Positions 18,119 to 26,283 of a stretch of 64,000 nucleotides of DNA are shown here, one piece after another; the first letter of the stretch is position 1; every line of letters starts with the position of its first letter. Both the position numbers and the translations under genes were made by a program. This DNA comes from UBA9655 sp964597045 (lineage in GTDB: Bacteria; Pseudomonadota; Alphaproteobacteria; UBA9655), in assembly GCA_964597045.1 (NCBI GenBank), contig CAZQWE010000004.1, forward strand, positions 186,001 through 250,000, in the 5' to 3' direction. Under the pieces are notes generated by a model. The model was not told the origin of the DNA. It did no database searches and saw only the letters and a program-made list of their open reading frames with translations.

Positions 18119-18412
18119 CTAGTTGTATAAGTATCTTCGTGTTGCTTTCCGAGAGGGAAAAGCTGTCTTCAAAAATACTTTGTCTCCATCCTTAATAAAA
18201 GGAACAAGATAAACATTTCCATTAAATTCTATCGCATAAACCATTTGATTTGGATATTTATTAGCATTGGGATGTTTAAAAACATCAAGTGGTCCTTTGC
18301 TTTCTAATACTTCAATGATTTCTTCAAAACAAAAACCACGAATCTTGATAAGCTTCGTGCTCTTCTCAGCATCAAAGAAGAATATGCAATCTATAAGATT
18401 ATAGTAATCCAT
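18119..18412 (-). CDS. BrnT-like toxin of a type II toxin-antitoxin pair
   Basis: A 97-residue protein with FDAEKSTKLIKIRGFCFEEI at its N-terminus and HPNANKYPNQMVYAIEFNG, VYLVPFIKDG and KTAFPSRKATRRYL later. This is the layout of small BrnT/RelE-superfamily ribonuclease toxins that pair with CopG antitoxins. I placed the start at the ATG at 18412, which has GAGG 7 bases upstream; the ATG at 18424 has none. The toxin-first order is as in brnTA. Whether it is active cannot be seen. Confidence 0.75.
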   Translation of the reverse strand: MDYYNLIDCIFFFDAEKSTKLIKIRGFCFEEIIEVLESKGPLDVFKHPNANKYPNQMVYAIEFNGNVYLVPFIKDGDKVFLKTAFPSRKATRRYLYN

Positions 18413-18500
18413 TGTGTGCCTCATGTCAACATTTTGATAAAAAGAGCAAGTTTGTATCTAAAAATATTCTTTAAGATTTTTAAGCGATTGAATAAAGATT

Positions 18501-18532
18501 AGAGCGTGCAGATGCTTAGCTAGTCACGCTCT
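18501..18532. promoter_or_regulatory. Inverted repeat between the toxin gene and the SDR gene
   Basis: AGAGCGTG at 18501-18508 pairs perfectly with CACGCTCT at 18525-18532 around a 16-base spacer, in otherwise AT-rich sequence. It sits about 90 bp upstream of the toxin start and 70 bp upstream of the divergent SDR gene. It could be an operator or part of a terminator; no T-run follows directly on either strand. Confidence 0.35.
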
Positions 18533-18599
18533 ACTATAAATAATTTATTAAAATCAATTATTAGTTCTGCTACACTCGTTCAAAAAACAGGGAAACACT

Positions 18600-19355
18600 A
18601 TGTACAAAACCATTCTGATTACAGGAGCTTCAAGCGGGATTGGGAAAGACTTAGCAGAATCTTACGCTGCTCTTGGTGTGACACTCATCCTTACAGGGAG
18701 AGATAAAGACCGACTCAATGAAACCCAAAAGATTTGTCGAGAAAGGGGCGCCACAGTTATCTCAAAGATCATCGACGTAACTGACCAAAAAGCGATGGAG
18801 AAATGGATTACCGAAGTTGATCAAAAAAATCCTGTAGATTTGATTATTGCCAATGCTGGCATTAGGGCTTTGCTAAATGAACCAGATTTAAGTGAAGCCA
18901 TAAGAGTGATCGATACAAATGTAAACGGTGTATTAAACACCATAATACCAATAATTCCCTTAATGAAGCAACGCCAAAAAGGCCATATTGCTGTTGTCAG
19001 TTCTCTTGCGGCTTATTTTGGATATCCAAAACGAGGACCATATGGAGCAAGTAAGGCTGCTGTTAAAATACTTTGTCAGGCTTGGAGAATCGAGCTTAAG
19101 CCTTATAATATTACAGTTTCAACCATTTGCCCTGGATTTGTCAAAACACCTCTTACGGCAAGCATTAACTTCAAGATGCCAATGATGCTGGATGTTAGTG
19201 AATCATCCAACAGAATTATTAAAGGGTTATCTAATAAAAAAACAATTATAGCCTATCCATTTCTTTCGTTCTTAATTGCACGGATCATTCAGTGTTTACC
19301 CACTCAGATTACGGACTATCTTTTAACGAGATCAGCGAAGCGGGTTGGTAACTAG
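18600..19355 (+). CDS. Short-chain dehydrogenase/reductase
   Basis: A 251-residue classical SDR. The cofactor motif is TGASSGIG at residues 8-15, NAG is at 85-87, the catalytic serine is in VVSSLAA, and the tyrosine-lysine pair is YGASK. The C-terminal region has a hydrophobic stretch (TIIAYPFLSFLIARIIQCLP) typical of membrane-associated DltE/YqjQ-like SDRs. The substrate is unknown. AGGGAAACACT precedes the ATG. It is convergent with murU, overlapping by 4 bp. Confidence 0.88.
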   Translation: MYKTILITGASSGIGKDLAESYAALGVTLILTGRDKDRLNETQKICRERGATVISKIIDVTDQKAMEKWITEVDQKNPVDLIIANAGIRALLNEPDLSEAIRVIDTNVNGVLNTIIPIIPLMKQRQKGHIAVVSSLAAYFGYPKRGPYGASKAAVKILCQAWRIELKPYNITVSTICPGFVKTPLTASINFKMPMMLDVSESSNRIIKGLSNKKTIIAYPFLSFLIARIIQCLPTQITDYLLTRSAKRVGN

Positions 19356-20041
19356 ACCTGCTCAAGTTTTTCTATCATAGGTTCATATTTTGCAAGCTCT
19401 TCCGGGGTTCCTATATGAAACCATTCTCCCTGGTGCACAATTCCGTAGAGACGCCCTTTTGATAAGGCTTTGTTATATATGAGATTGAGTGAATAGGGTT
19501 CAAGCTTCACTCCCTGAAAAAGAAGGGGGTTTAATATTTGTACCCCTGTAAATATATAGGGAGCTTCTGGTAAGTTTTCTCGCCTTGTGAGTTTCCCTTC
19601 AGGTGACATAAGGAAATCACCTTCAAAACCTGTGGTTTTTTCCCGAGGAAACAGGAGGAGTAAGGCATCCATCTTGTTTTCGTCCCAGACATCTTCCATT
19701 TTAGTCAGGCTGTTTGAGCCCATCCAAACACAATCGCCATTAAGAACAAAGAATGGCTGACTTCCAAGTAAGGGGAGGGCGTTTTGAACACCCCCACCAG
19801 ACTCAAGCAATATAGGCTCATGGGAAATGATGGCTCTATCTTTTACATGTTCTTGGACGAGAGGGGCAAAATAGTGAGTATTTACAACAATATGGCTGAC
19901 ACCAATCTTTTTAAGGTGATCCAAAGCACGATCAAGCATCGTTTGTCCAGCGACCTTAATGAGAGGCTTAGGAAGCTTGTTCGTCAGAGGTCTCATTCTT
20001 GTTCCCAAACCGGCGCTCAAGATCATAGCACTACGTTTCAT
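19352..20041 (-). CDS. murU: N-acetylmuramate alpha-1-phosphate uridylyltransferase (MurU-like)
   Basis: A sugar-phosphate nucleotidyltransferase of 229 residues. It has the nucleotide-binding signature LSAGLGTRMRPLT, the KPLIKVAG lysine motif, and FVLNGDCVW with the metal-binding aspartate. It overlaps the upstream kinase gene as ATGA and belongs to the tsaE-amgK-murU cluster. In that pathway MurU makes UDP-MurNAc from recycled MurNAc-1-phosphate, bypassing fosfomycin-sensitive de novo synthesis. The specific substrate is inferred from the neighbour and from family knowledge. Confidence 0.87.
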   Translation of the reverse strand: MKRSAMILSAGLGTRMRPLTNKLPKPLIKVAGQTMLDRALDHLKKIGVSHIVVNTHYFAPLVQEHVKDRAIISHEPILLESGGGVQNALPLLGSQPFFVLNGDCVWMGSNSLTKMEDVWDENKMDALLLLFPREKTTGFEGDFLMSPEGKLTRRENLPEAPYIFTGVQILNPLLFQGVKLEPYSLNLIYNKALSKGRLYGIVHQGEWFHIGTPEELAKYEPMIEKLEQV

Positions 20042-21030
20042 ATTCGAACCTCTCTAAACCATTCTTTCAGCTCCCGAAGACAAGGATGTTCTAAACATGT
20101 CTCAAGACTTCTTTTAAGGCGCGGCAAATGATGAAGATATTGAGGCTTTAGATCTCTTTTCGCAAGCCTGTGAAAAACACCAATAATGCGACACGTTCTT
20201 TGTGCACCCCAAATGGCATAGCTCGTAAAAAATTCTTCTCTTTTAAGACTTGGAAAACGACTCAAATACCTTTCTAGCAAATCACTCACAAGAGTATTCT
20301 TCACATCACGTCTCGCATCCTGAAGGAGTGAGAACAGGTCGTATGTTATGGGTGTCCATGTCGCATCTTGAAAATCAATAAACCCACAACGGTTAATACC
20401 TTCTCTGCTTTCAAGCCACATAAGGTTATCAACCATAACATCTCTGAGAGCTAGGCTATGCGGAATAAGGGGTTGTTCTCGATAAAGCCTTTGCCAAATA
20501 TGCCTATATTCTTCACGTTGAGAAGGTGTAAAGGAATCATTAACCCAATCTGTCAACAGGCATGCTTTATCAACAAAGTGATCGAAGCTATACAAGGAAA
20601 AATCAAGTGTGTTTTTTGTTAAGTTCTTGTGAAGCTTGATAAGTGAGTTTACGGTCTCCTCGTACAGAACGCGTTCTGGAATCCCAGCTGTTAAGGCATG
20701 ACGATAGGTCACGTCTCCCCAATCCTCAAGAATCATAAATCCATTTGAGTGATCAACCTCATACACTTCAGGAGCCGATACGCCGCACTCTAGCAAAAGT
20801 CTTGAAACTCTTTGAAACTGCTTTGTGTCGTCATTTTCCGAAGGATCATCCATCAGAATTGCATGGGGAAGCCTATAATAGCAGCGCATTGAAGCATCAC
20901 ATGCCAGAGGAATAATATCATTTTTATCGACTCCAATTGCCTTTAAAAACTGATTCCGTGCGTGAGTGCGTTCATTTTTAGGGGACCCAGCCTTTACAGC
21001 TGATAATGCGTTCATTTTCATCAGATCCAT
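20038..21030 (-). CDS. amgK: Anomeric MurNAc/GlcNAc kinase (AmgK-like phosphotransferase)
   Basis: A 330-residue aminoglycoside-phosphotransferase-fold kinase. The segments GFMILEDWGD (hinge), LALRDVMVDNLMWL (catalytic loop, aspartate and asparagine present) and GFIDFQDATWTP (metal-binding DFQ) match AmgK. It phosphorylates sugars freed from peptidoglycan, feeding MurU. Three in-frame ATGs lie near the start (21030, 21021, 21015) without a clear ribosome site. The first overlaps tsaE by 53 bp, suggesting coupled translation. Confidence 0.88.
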   Translation of the reverse strand: MDLMKMNALSAVKAGSPKNERTHARNQFLKAIGVDKNDIIPLACDASMRCYYRLPHAILMDDPSENDDTKQFQRVSRLLLECGVSAPEVYEVDHSNGFMILEDWGDVTYRHALTAGIPERVLYEETVNSLIKLHKNLTKNTLDFSLYSFDHFVDKACLLTDWVNDSFTPSQREEYRHIWQRLYREQPLIPHSLALRDVMVDNLMWLESREGINRCGFIDFQDATWTPITYDLFSLLQDARRDVKNTLVSDLLERYLSRFPSLKREEFFTSYAIWGAQRTCRIIGVFHRLAKRDLKPQYLHHLPRLKRSLETCLEHPCLRELKEWFREVRI

Positions 21031-21424
21031 ATTTTATTTCAATTTCTATAACCTTCTTTGGCATATAAGAGCCAAGTCTTTCAGGCCATTCAATGAGGGA
21101 TACACCACTCCTATAGGCTTCTTCAATCCCCAATTCACGTATTTCTTCAGGATGCTGGATTCTGTAGAGGTCAAAATGCCACAGAGTAAAAGCATGCGTC
21201 TCGTAAGTTTGTACAAGGGTAAATGTGGGACTAGGAACGTCTGTATCTTTACCGCACAGTGATTGAATTAAGGCTCTTGCAAATGTTGACTTTCCAGCAC
21301 CTAAGTCGCCCTTGAGTAGTACGATATCTTGAGGTTGTAGTTTTTTTGAGACTTGTTGTGCAAAAGTCTCTGTTTCTTTTGGGCTACGGCTATGGATGAT
21401 GATGAGTTCATTTTTGTGTTGCAT
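20978..21424 (-). CDS. tsaE: tRNA threonylcarbamoyladenosine biosynthesis ATPase TsaE
   Basis: A 148-residue P-loop ATPase assisting TsaB/TsaD in t6A37 modification of tRNAs. The Walker A motif is LKGDLGAGKSTFARAL. SPTFTLVQTYE and HFDLYRI are the usual TsaE motifs, and LIEWPERLG is the C-terminal signature. It is the first gene of the tsaE-amgK-murU unit. Confidence 0.95.
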   Translation of the reverse strand: MQHKNELIIIHSRSPKETETFAQQVSKKLQPQDIVLLKGDLGAGKSTFARALIQSLCGKDTDVPSPTFTLVQTYETHAFTLWHFDLYRIQHPEEIRELGIEEAYRSGVSLIEWPERLGSYMPKKVIEIEIKYGSDENERIISCKGWVP

Positions 21425-21462
21425 GTTTATGACTATGCCATTAATTTCACGGCAAGATCAAT

Positions 21463-21538
<76 letters not shown>

Positions 21539-21571
21539 GAAAAATAGCCACATGACGAATCACTGTCGCCT

Positions 21572-24500
21572 TTATTCGCTCTTCATGAATTCAAGTTTTT
21601 CTTTTGCTTTAACATGACCCTTATCGGCCGCTAATTGAAACCATTTAACGGCTTCATTAAAATCCTGAGTCAAACCTTGACCTTTTGCATACATCAGGCC
21701 AAGTTCATATCGCGCTTCATTACTCCCCTGTTCTGCAGCTAATCGATATCTAATAGCTGCTTCCTTGAAGTTCTGTGGAACACCTTGACCCCTTCTCTGC
21801 ATATCCGCAAGTTTAAATTGCGCTAACATGTTGTCCTGTTTAGCGGCTAACGTATACCATTTAACAGCTTCTTGGTCGTTTTGAGGTATCCCTCGACCCT
21901 TCTCGTTCATCACTCCGAGGCCATACTGACCTCCGGCATGCTCCTGGGCCACCGCTAACTGAAACCACTTAAAGGCTTCAATATCATTCTGAAGGGTACC
22001 TTGACCTTCTAAGAACATCATTCCGAGTTCATACTGTGCAGTTGCATCCCCTTTTTCAGCAGCTAACTGGTACAATTTTATGGCTTCAATAAAGTCCTGC
22101 GTAACGGCTCGACCCATTGCGTACATTCTTCCAAGGTTATATTGTGCTTTCGTACACCCATCATTAGCCGCTAATTGGAACCATTTAAAGGCTTCTTTGA
22201 AGTCCTGAGTTACGCCACGCCCACTATCGTACATATATCCTAAATAATTTCGTGCATTAGCATTTCCTTGATTAGCAGCTAACTGAAACCATTTAACTGC
22301 TTCTTTATCGTTCTTAATACCCCCGCTTATTGCGTAGCTTCTTCCAAGTTCATACATTGCTTGGATATGCCCCTGATCCGCAGCCGTATGAAACCATTTA
22401 ACTGCTTCTTTGTCGTTTTGAGGAACACCTTGACCCCTTAAGTACATCATCCCAAGTTCATACTGGGCTTCATTAATCCCTTGCTCAGCCGCTAAAAGGT
22501 ACCATTTAGCGGCTTCTTTGAAATCACAAGGAACGCCTTGACCCTTCTTATACGCCTCTCCAAGATTAAATTGTGCACATGAATTCTTCTGATTAGCGGC
22601 TAATAAATACCATTTAATCGCTTCTTTGTCGTTTTGAGGAATTCCTCTACCTTTCTCGTTCATTACACCAAGGCAATTCTGGCTTCCAGCATGCCCCAAA
22701 TTAGCTGCTATTTGAAACCATTTAACGGCTTCTGAATCTTTCTGAGGATCGCCTTGACCTTCTATGAACATCAGTCCAAGTTGATACTGTGCGACGACAT
22801 GCCCCTGAGCAGCAGCTAACTGAAACCACTTAGCTGCCTCTGTGTCATCCTTTGAAGTACCATCACCATTTATGTACATATTTCCAAGATTATGTTGTGC
22901 ATCTGCATTTCCCTGATCAGCTGCTAGCTGATACCATTTAATAGCTTCTTTGTAATCCTGATGAATGCACTTACCCAACTGGTACATACGTCCAAGATCA
23001 TTCCGTGCCTTAGCATTTCCCTGATTAGCTGCTAATTGGAGCCACTTATGAGCTTCTTTCTTTTCCTGAGAATCTTTGCAAGAATTTGCGTAGCCCATTC
23101 CAAGTTCCCACTGTGCCTCAGCATGCCCCTGGGTGGCCGCTAACTGAAACCATTTGAAAGCTTTTTGCGCATCACATTGAACGCCTCTTCCATTAAGGTA
23201 CATACGACCAAGGTTAAACTGTCCTGAGGCATATCCCTGTTCAGCTGATGCCGTAAACCATCTAACGGCTGCATTGTCGTCTTGAGGAACACCTTGACCC
23301 TTCATGACTATCTGACCAATCTCATTCTTTGCTCTAGCAATCCCAAGCTCAGTCATTAAAGCAAACCATTTATTAGCTTCATTGAAATCTTTTGGAACGC
23401 CCCGACCCCACTGATACATCCAACCAAGAGTGAATAGTGCTGAAGGGTTCCACCGATCTACTGCTAACTGAATCCATTTAGCTGCTTCTGTATCATTCTG
23501 GAGAGCTCCTTGTCCTTTAAAGTACATCAGACCGATCTCATAAGGAGCAATCGGATGACCTAGATTTGAAGCCTTTTGAAACCACTCGAAAGCTTCATCA
23601 TATTTCGGTATAAAGTCTGTTTCGCATTTTTTCCCCATTTCAAAACACTCAATTGCTGAGGTTCTCGGATCTAATTTCTGTACTATAGTCTCACTTAAGG
23701 GAGAAGATTGAGGATTAACTACACTTTTGGCATTTTCTAATAAAAAGCTATTCGAAATCCATTTTGTGATTTTTGCAAATTTAAGAGGAGATAAGCGGGC
23801 AGCAAAATTTCCCGATTTCTCTTCCGAATGTGTGTGAATTCCAATTACATAAGGGCTTCCCCACTTATTAATCCATATTCCACTTCCGCTCTCTCCTCTA
23901 TAGGCCTCAAGATCATACTTTAAACGTTCTGGAAAAAAAGAATGAATCTTAGGAAACATCGTGACCATTTTCTCAAATCCCAAGTCTCCAGGATATCCGG
24001 TTAAGTTCACATTCTCTCCGGATAACCCTTGATCATCTAAAGATAAGAGTCCACCCCATCCGGTTTCACTTCCAACTGACTGATCTAAAGTTACAAGGGC
24101 GATATCGAAGTTTTCATTCTTTTCATCAATCCATTGTTTGAACGTGAAAATCTTAACCCCCTTTATGACATCAAACGGGGCAGTTTTTTCATTCCGTCCG
24201 AGATATAAAGAGATGGACTCCACCCACTCCTTTTTCTCGAAATTATAAACGTTACGTGCAGCTGTTAAAAGATGATGAGGGCCAACAAGTATTCCTGTCC
24301 CTCCATATAATCCACCTGAAAATTTAAGGTCCAATTGGCCATGAATTAAATAGGGCCATTCTGCTGTTTGTTCAATTCGTATTCTCTCGTCAAGACCGGT
24401 GTTAACTCGTCGGAGGATTTTTTCATCTAAAGCCATTTGTAAGGGTTTACTCTCACACAATTGAGTCGATTTCAGAGAAGCTTTTACAGGCTTATGTGGA

Positions 24501-24664
24501 ATTGTGTAGGAAGACTTTTGTTCTGATTCAGTTTTGAATACTCCTTTCTGGTATGTTATTTTTTCTTTGTTCTCGAGGTCATGCTCAACCGTCTGGCCTG
24601 TAAATCCAATTGTGGGAAAAGTTACAAAAACTGTTGTTGTAAAAAAAATTTGTCTTAAGTTCAT
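21572..24664 (-). CDS. Secreted Sel1-repeat protein with an N-terminal trypsin/V8-like protease domain
   Basis: A 1030-residue exported protein. MNLRQIFFTTTVFVTFPTIG is the signal sequence, and a GGAGG site 4 bases before the ATG at 24664 fixes the start. Residues ~90-310 form a V8/trypsin-like domain. The acid is in NFDIALVTLD and the serine in YRGESGSGIW, but the histidine position reads LTAARNVYN, Arg in place of His, so catalysis is doubtful. About 18 Sel1 repeats of 36 residues follow (pattern AxKWFQLAAxQGxAxAQxxLGxMYxxGxGVxQDxxEA) and fill the C-terminal two thirds. Sel1 repeats bind proteins and are common in host-directed factors of intracellular bacteria. The same-strand F-box-like gene lies 75 bp upstream. 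Confidence 0.88.
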   Translation of the reverse strand: MNLRQIFFTTTVFVTFPTIGFTGQTVEHDLENKEKITYQKGVFKTESEQKSSYTIPHKPVKASLKSTQLCESKPLQMALDEKILRRVNTGLDERIRIEQTAEWPYLIHGQLDLKFSGGLYGGTGILVGPHHLLTAARNVYNFEKKEWVESISLYLGRNEKTAPFDVIKGVKIFTFKQWIDEKNENFDIALVTLDQSVGSETGWGGLLSLDDQGLSGENVNLTGYPGDLGFEKMVTMFPKIHSFFPERLKYDLEAYRGESGSGIWINKWGSPYVIGIHTHSEEKSGNFAARLSPLKFAKITKWISNSFLLENAKSVVNPQSSPLSETIVQKLDPRTSAIECFEMGKKCETDFIPKYDEAFEWFQKASNLGHPIAPYEIGLMYFKGQGALQNDTEAAKWIQLAVDRWNPSALFTLGWMYQWGRGVPKDFNEANKWFALMTELGIARAKNEIGQIVMKGQGVPQDDNAAVRWFTASAEQGYASGQFNLGRMYLNGRGVQCDAQKAFKWFQLAATQGHAEAQWELGMGYANSCKDSQEKKEAHKWLQLAANQGNAKARNDLGRMYQLGKCIHQDYKEAIKWYQLAADQGNADAQHNLGNMYINGDGTSKDDTEAAKWFQLAAAQGHVVAQYQLGLMFIEGQGDPQKDSEAVKWFQIAANLGHAGSQNCLGVMNEKGRGIPQNDKEAIKWYLLAANQKNSCAQFNLGEAYKKGQGVPCDFKEAAKWYLLAAEQGINEAQYELGMMYLRGQGVPQNDKEAVKWFHTAADQGHIQAMYELGRSYAISGGIKNDKEAVKWFQLAANQGNANARNYLGYMYDSGRGVTQDFKEAFKWFQLAANDGCTKAQYNLGRMYAMGRAVTQDFIEAIKLYQLAAEKGDATAQYELGMMFLEGQGTLQNDIEAFKWFQLAVAQEHAGGQYGLGVMNEKGRGIPQNDQEAVKWYTLAAKQDNMLAQFKLADMQRRGQGVPQNFKEAAIRYRLAAEQGSNEARYELGLMYAKGQGLTQDFNEAVKWFQLAADKGHVKAKEKLEFMKSE
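21875..22669. repeat. Higher-order duplication inside the Sel1 array (753-bp spacing)
   Basis: The signature GVMNEKGRGIPQND occurs twice in the Sel1 array, encoded near 22628-22669 and 21875-21916, exactly 753 bp (251 codons) apart. The flanking repeats also resemble each other more than other units (MFxEGQG before; CDFKEAA or QNFKEAA and EAQYELG or EARYELG after). This indicates a block of about four repeats duplicated as a unit. Confidence 0.6.
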
Positions 24665-24739
24665 AAAACCTCCTTTATGCAAATACACTCAGAAAAGAAT
24701 ACTATTATTGACATTGACCATATTTTGATGCGGATTGAG

Positions 24740-26158
24740 TTAGTATGGCATCCAATAAGGCATCAACCACACTCGCATCAGCTTAAAGACTTCTTCATGA
24801 TTTTTAGAATACCCGAACTTTCCTTCATACAGACCCTGCAGTTTTTGCAACATAGCTTGCCTATCTCCTTGTTTTACAAGAGTTTCAATAATGGCTCTCG
24901 CTGCAGCCGGATCTTTTTTTAAACCATGAGGTTCACTAAAACCAGCATCTTTTCTATCTAACCAAGATGTTCCATTTCCCCTGCATAACCAGTTTATTTT
25001 GTTAGCGATCGCTGTTTTATCTCCTGCTATAATAAGACGTTCATTTAAGACAATAGCCTCTTTAGAATCTGGTGTGAGACCACATCTTTTTAATTTGTCC
25101 GTAGTCCCCTGAGTAAGCCAATACACTTTTTTATGAATAGCCTCCCGATCTCCTTGTTTAACCAGATATTCATTTAATTCCACCGCAATCTTAGGAGACT
25201 TAGTGTATCCATTACCTCCAATAAAAGTGCCCTCTATCATAAGATGAATTGCAAATCTCTCTTTTTGTTGGATGGATTTATATAATGCACTGTTTGGCTT
25301 TAAAGTATAAATTCCATTCTCTATTTTATACTCTTGTGTAAAGCAAGATAGAGTATATATTCCCTTCTTAACTTTATAAGGTCCTAAGCCCGATTTCTGA
25401 ATTGCTTCCCTATCTTCATATGTGAAATGACTCTCAATTAAATTAGTGGCAGCTTTGGGATCTGTCTCACACAGCACGTTTACTTTATTCGTAAATGCTT
25501 GTTTATTACCGCGACTAACCAGGATTTCGTTTAAGCGAAGAGCCTCTCGCCTATTTTTAGAATAACCATGCTCTCCTTCATAAAGACCATCAATTTTTCG
25601 CAGGAGAGCCTCTTCATCCCCTAACTTTACAAGAACCTCATTTAAATCTCGCGTAGCTTTAGGATTCGCTATATAATCAAGTCTTCCTATTTCAACCATG
25701 TTCATTTTTAACTTAATGGCATCCCTATCATACATCTCACAAGCCAAATCAAGCAAAACGCGAGCCTGTTCAGTATTCTTTTGAGCAGCTGCAATACACG
25801 CTTCTACAAGGTTTATTCTTGCCTCAAAGCAATGTGGCCAAGGGATGTTTTCTTCGTGAGGAATTTGTGTTCTCTTAACATCGTTCCATGTCACCTTTGT
25901 TTTTCCTTCTTCCTTGGTATAAAAGGCCACATGCTGAACTCGCTTCTGCAATCCTTTTGATGTTCTCTCAAGACGTGCTAAAGATCTGATGTCTAGGCTG
26001 TTTGTAATAAGGCGCATCGGATCGTTGGAAAGGATTCTAAAATTTCCTAAAGAAAATTCATCCGAAGAATTCTGTTGACTCCAACCTTGTCCACAGAAGG
26101 CAGCTTGATTACACAGTAGGTACATAATTGTGAGAGGAGTAAGAATTTTCCTAAGCAT
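24740..26158 (-). CDS. Secreted protein with an F-box-like motif and degenerate Sel1-like repeats
   Basis: A 472-residue protein of unknown function. The ATG at 26158 has GGAG upstream and begins a signal peptide (MLRKILTPLTIMYLLCNQAAFC). Around residues 41-75, ILSNDPMRLITNSLDI followed by LARLERTSKGLQKRV fits the F-box pattern (L-P-x-D, I-x-x-x-L, L-x-x-V-S-K). The rest has five or so divergent helical repeats with shared phrases: LNEVLVKLGDEEALLRKI, LNEILVSRGNKQAF, LNEYLVKQGDREAI, LNERLIIAGDKTAI. These resemble Sel1/TPR units. F-box proteins recruit substrates to host SCF ubiquitin ligases, so a host-directed role is possible but inferred. Confidence 0.6.
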   Translation of the reverse strand: MLRKILTPLTIMYLLCNQAAFCGQGWSQQNSSDEFSLGNFRILSNDPMRLITNSLDIRSLARLERTSKGLQKRVQHVAFYTKEEGKTKVTWNDVKRTQIPHEENIPWPHCFEARINLVEACIAAAQKNTEQARVLLDLACEMYDRDAIKLKMNMVEIGRLDYIANPKATRDLNEVLVKLGDEEALLRKIDGLYEGEHGYSKNRREALRLNEILVSRGNKQAFTNKVNVLCETDPKAATNLIESHFTYEDREAIQKSGLGPYKVKKGIYTLSCFTQEYKIENGIYTLKPNSALYKSIQQKERFAIHLMIEGTFIGGNGYTKSPKIAVELNEYLVKQGDREAIHKKVYWLTQGTTDKLKRCGLTPDSKEAIVLNERLIIAGDKTAIANKINWLCRGNGTSWLDRKDAGFSEPHGLKKDPAAARAIIETLVKQGDRQAMLQKLQGLYEGKFGYSKNHEEVFKLMRVWLMPYWMPY

Positions 26159-26224
26159 AATGATCAACTCCGGCTATAGAACAGCTTCTTTAGAAGAGTT
26201 TGTCTCGATTCAAATAATGGTTCA

Positions 26225-26244
26225 ATACAGGGAAATGCCTGTAT
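26225..26244. promoter_or_regulatory. 20-bp dyad upstream of the F-box-like gene, candidate operator
   Basis: ATACAGG and CCTGTAT form a perfect inverted repeat separated by 6 bases (7+6+7). It is located 67 bp upstream of the 26158 start codon and 40 bp after the end of the LuxR-type gene. The size and half-site bases recall lux boxes (ACCTGTA-N6-TACAGGT), but the half-sites are in the opposite order. No T-run follows, so it is a poor terminator. Confidence 0.45.
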
Positions 26245-26283
26245 GGGAAAAATCGGCAAACCTGCCTCTATATCATGTTTCTT

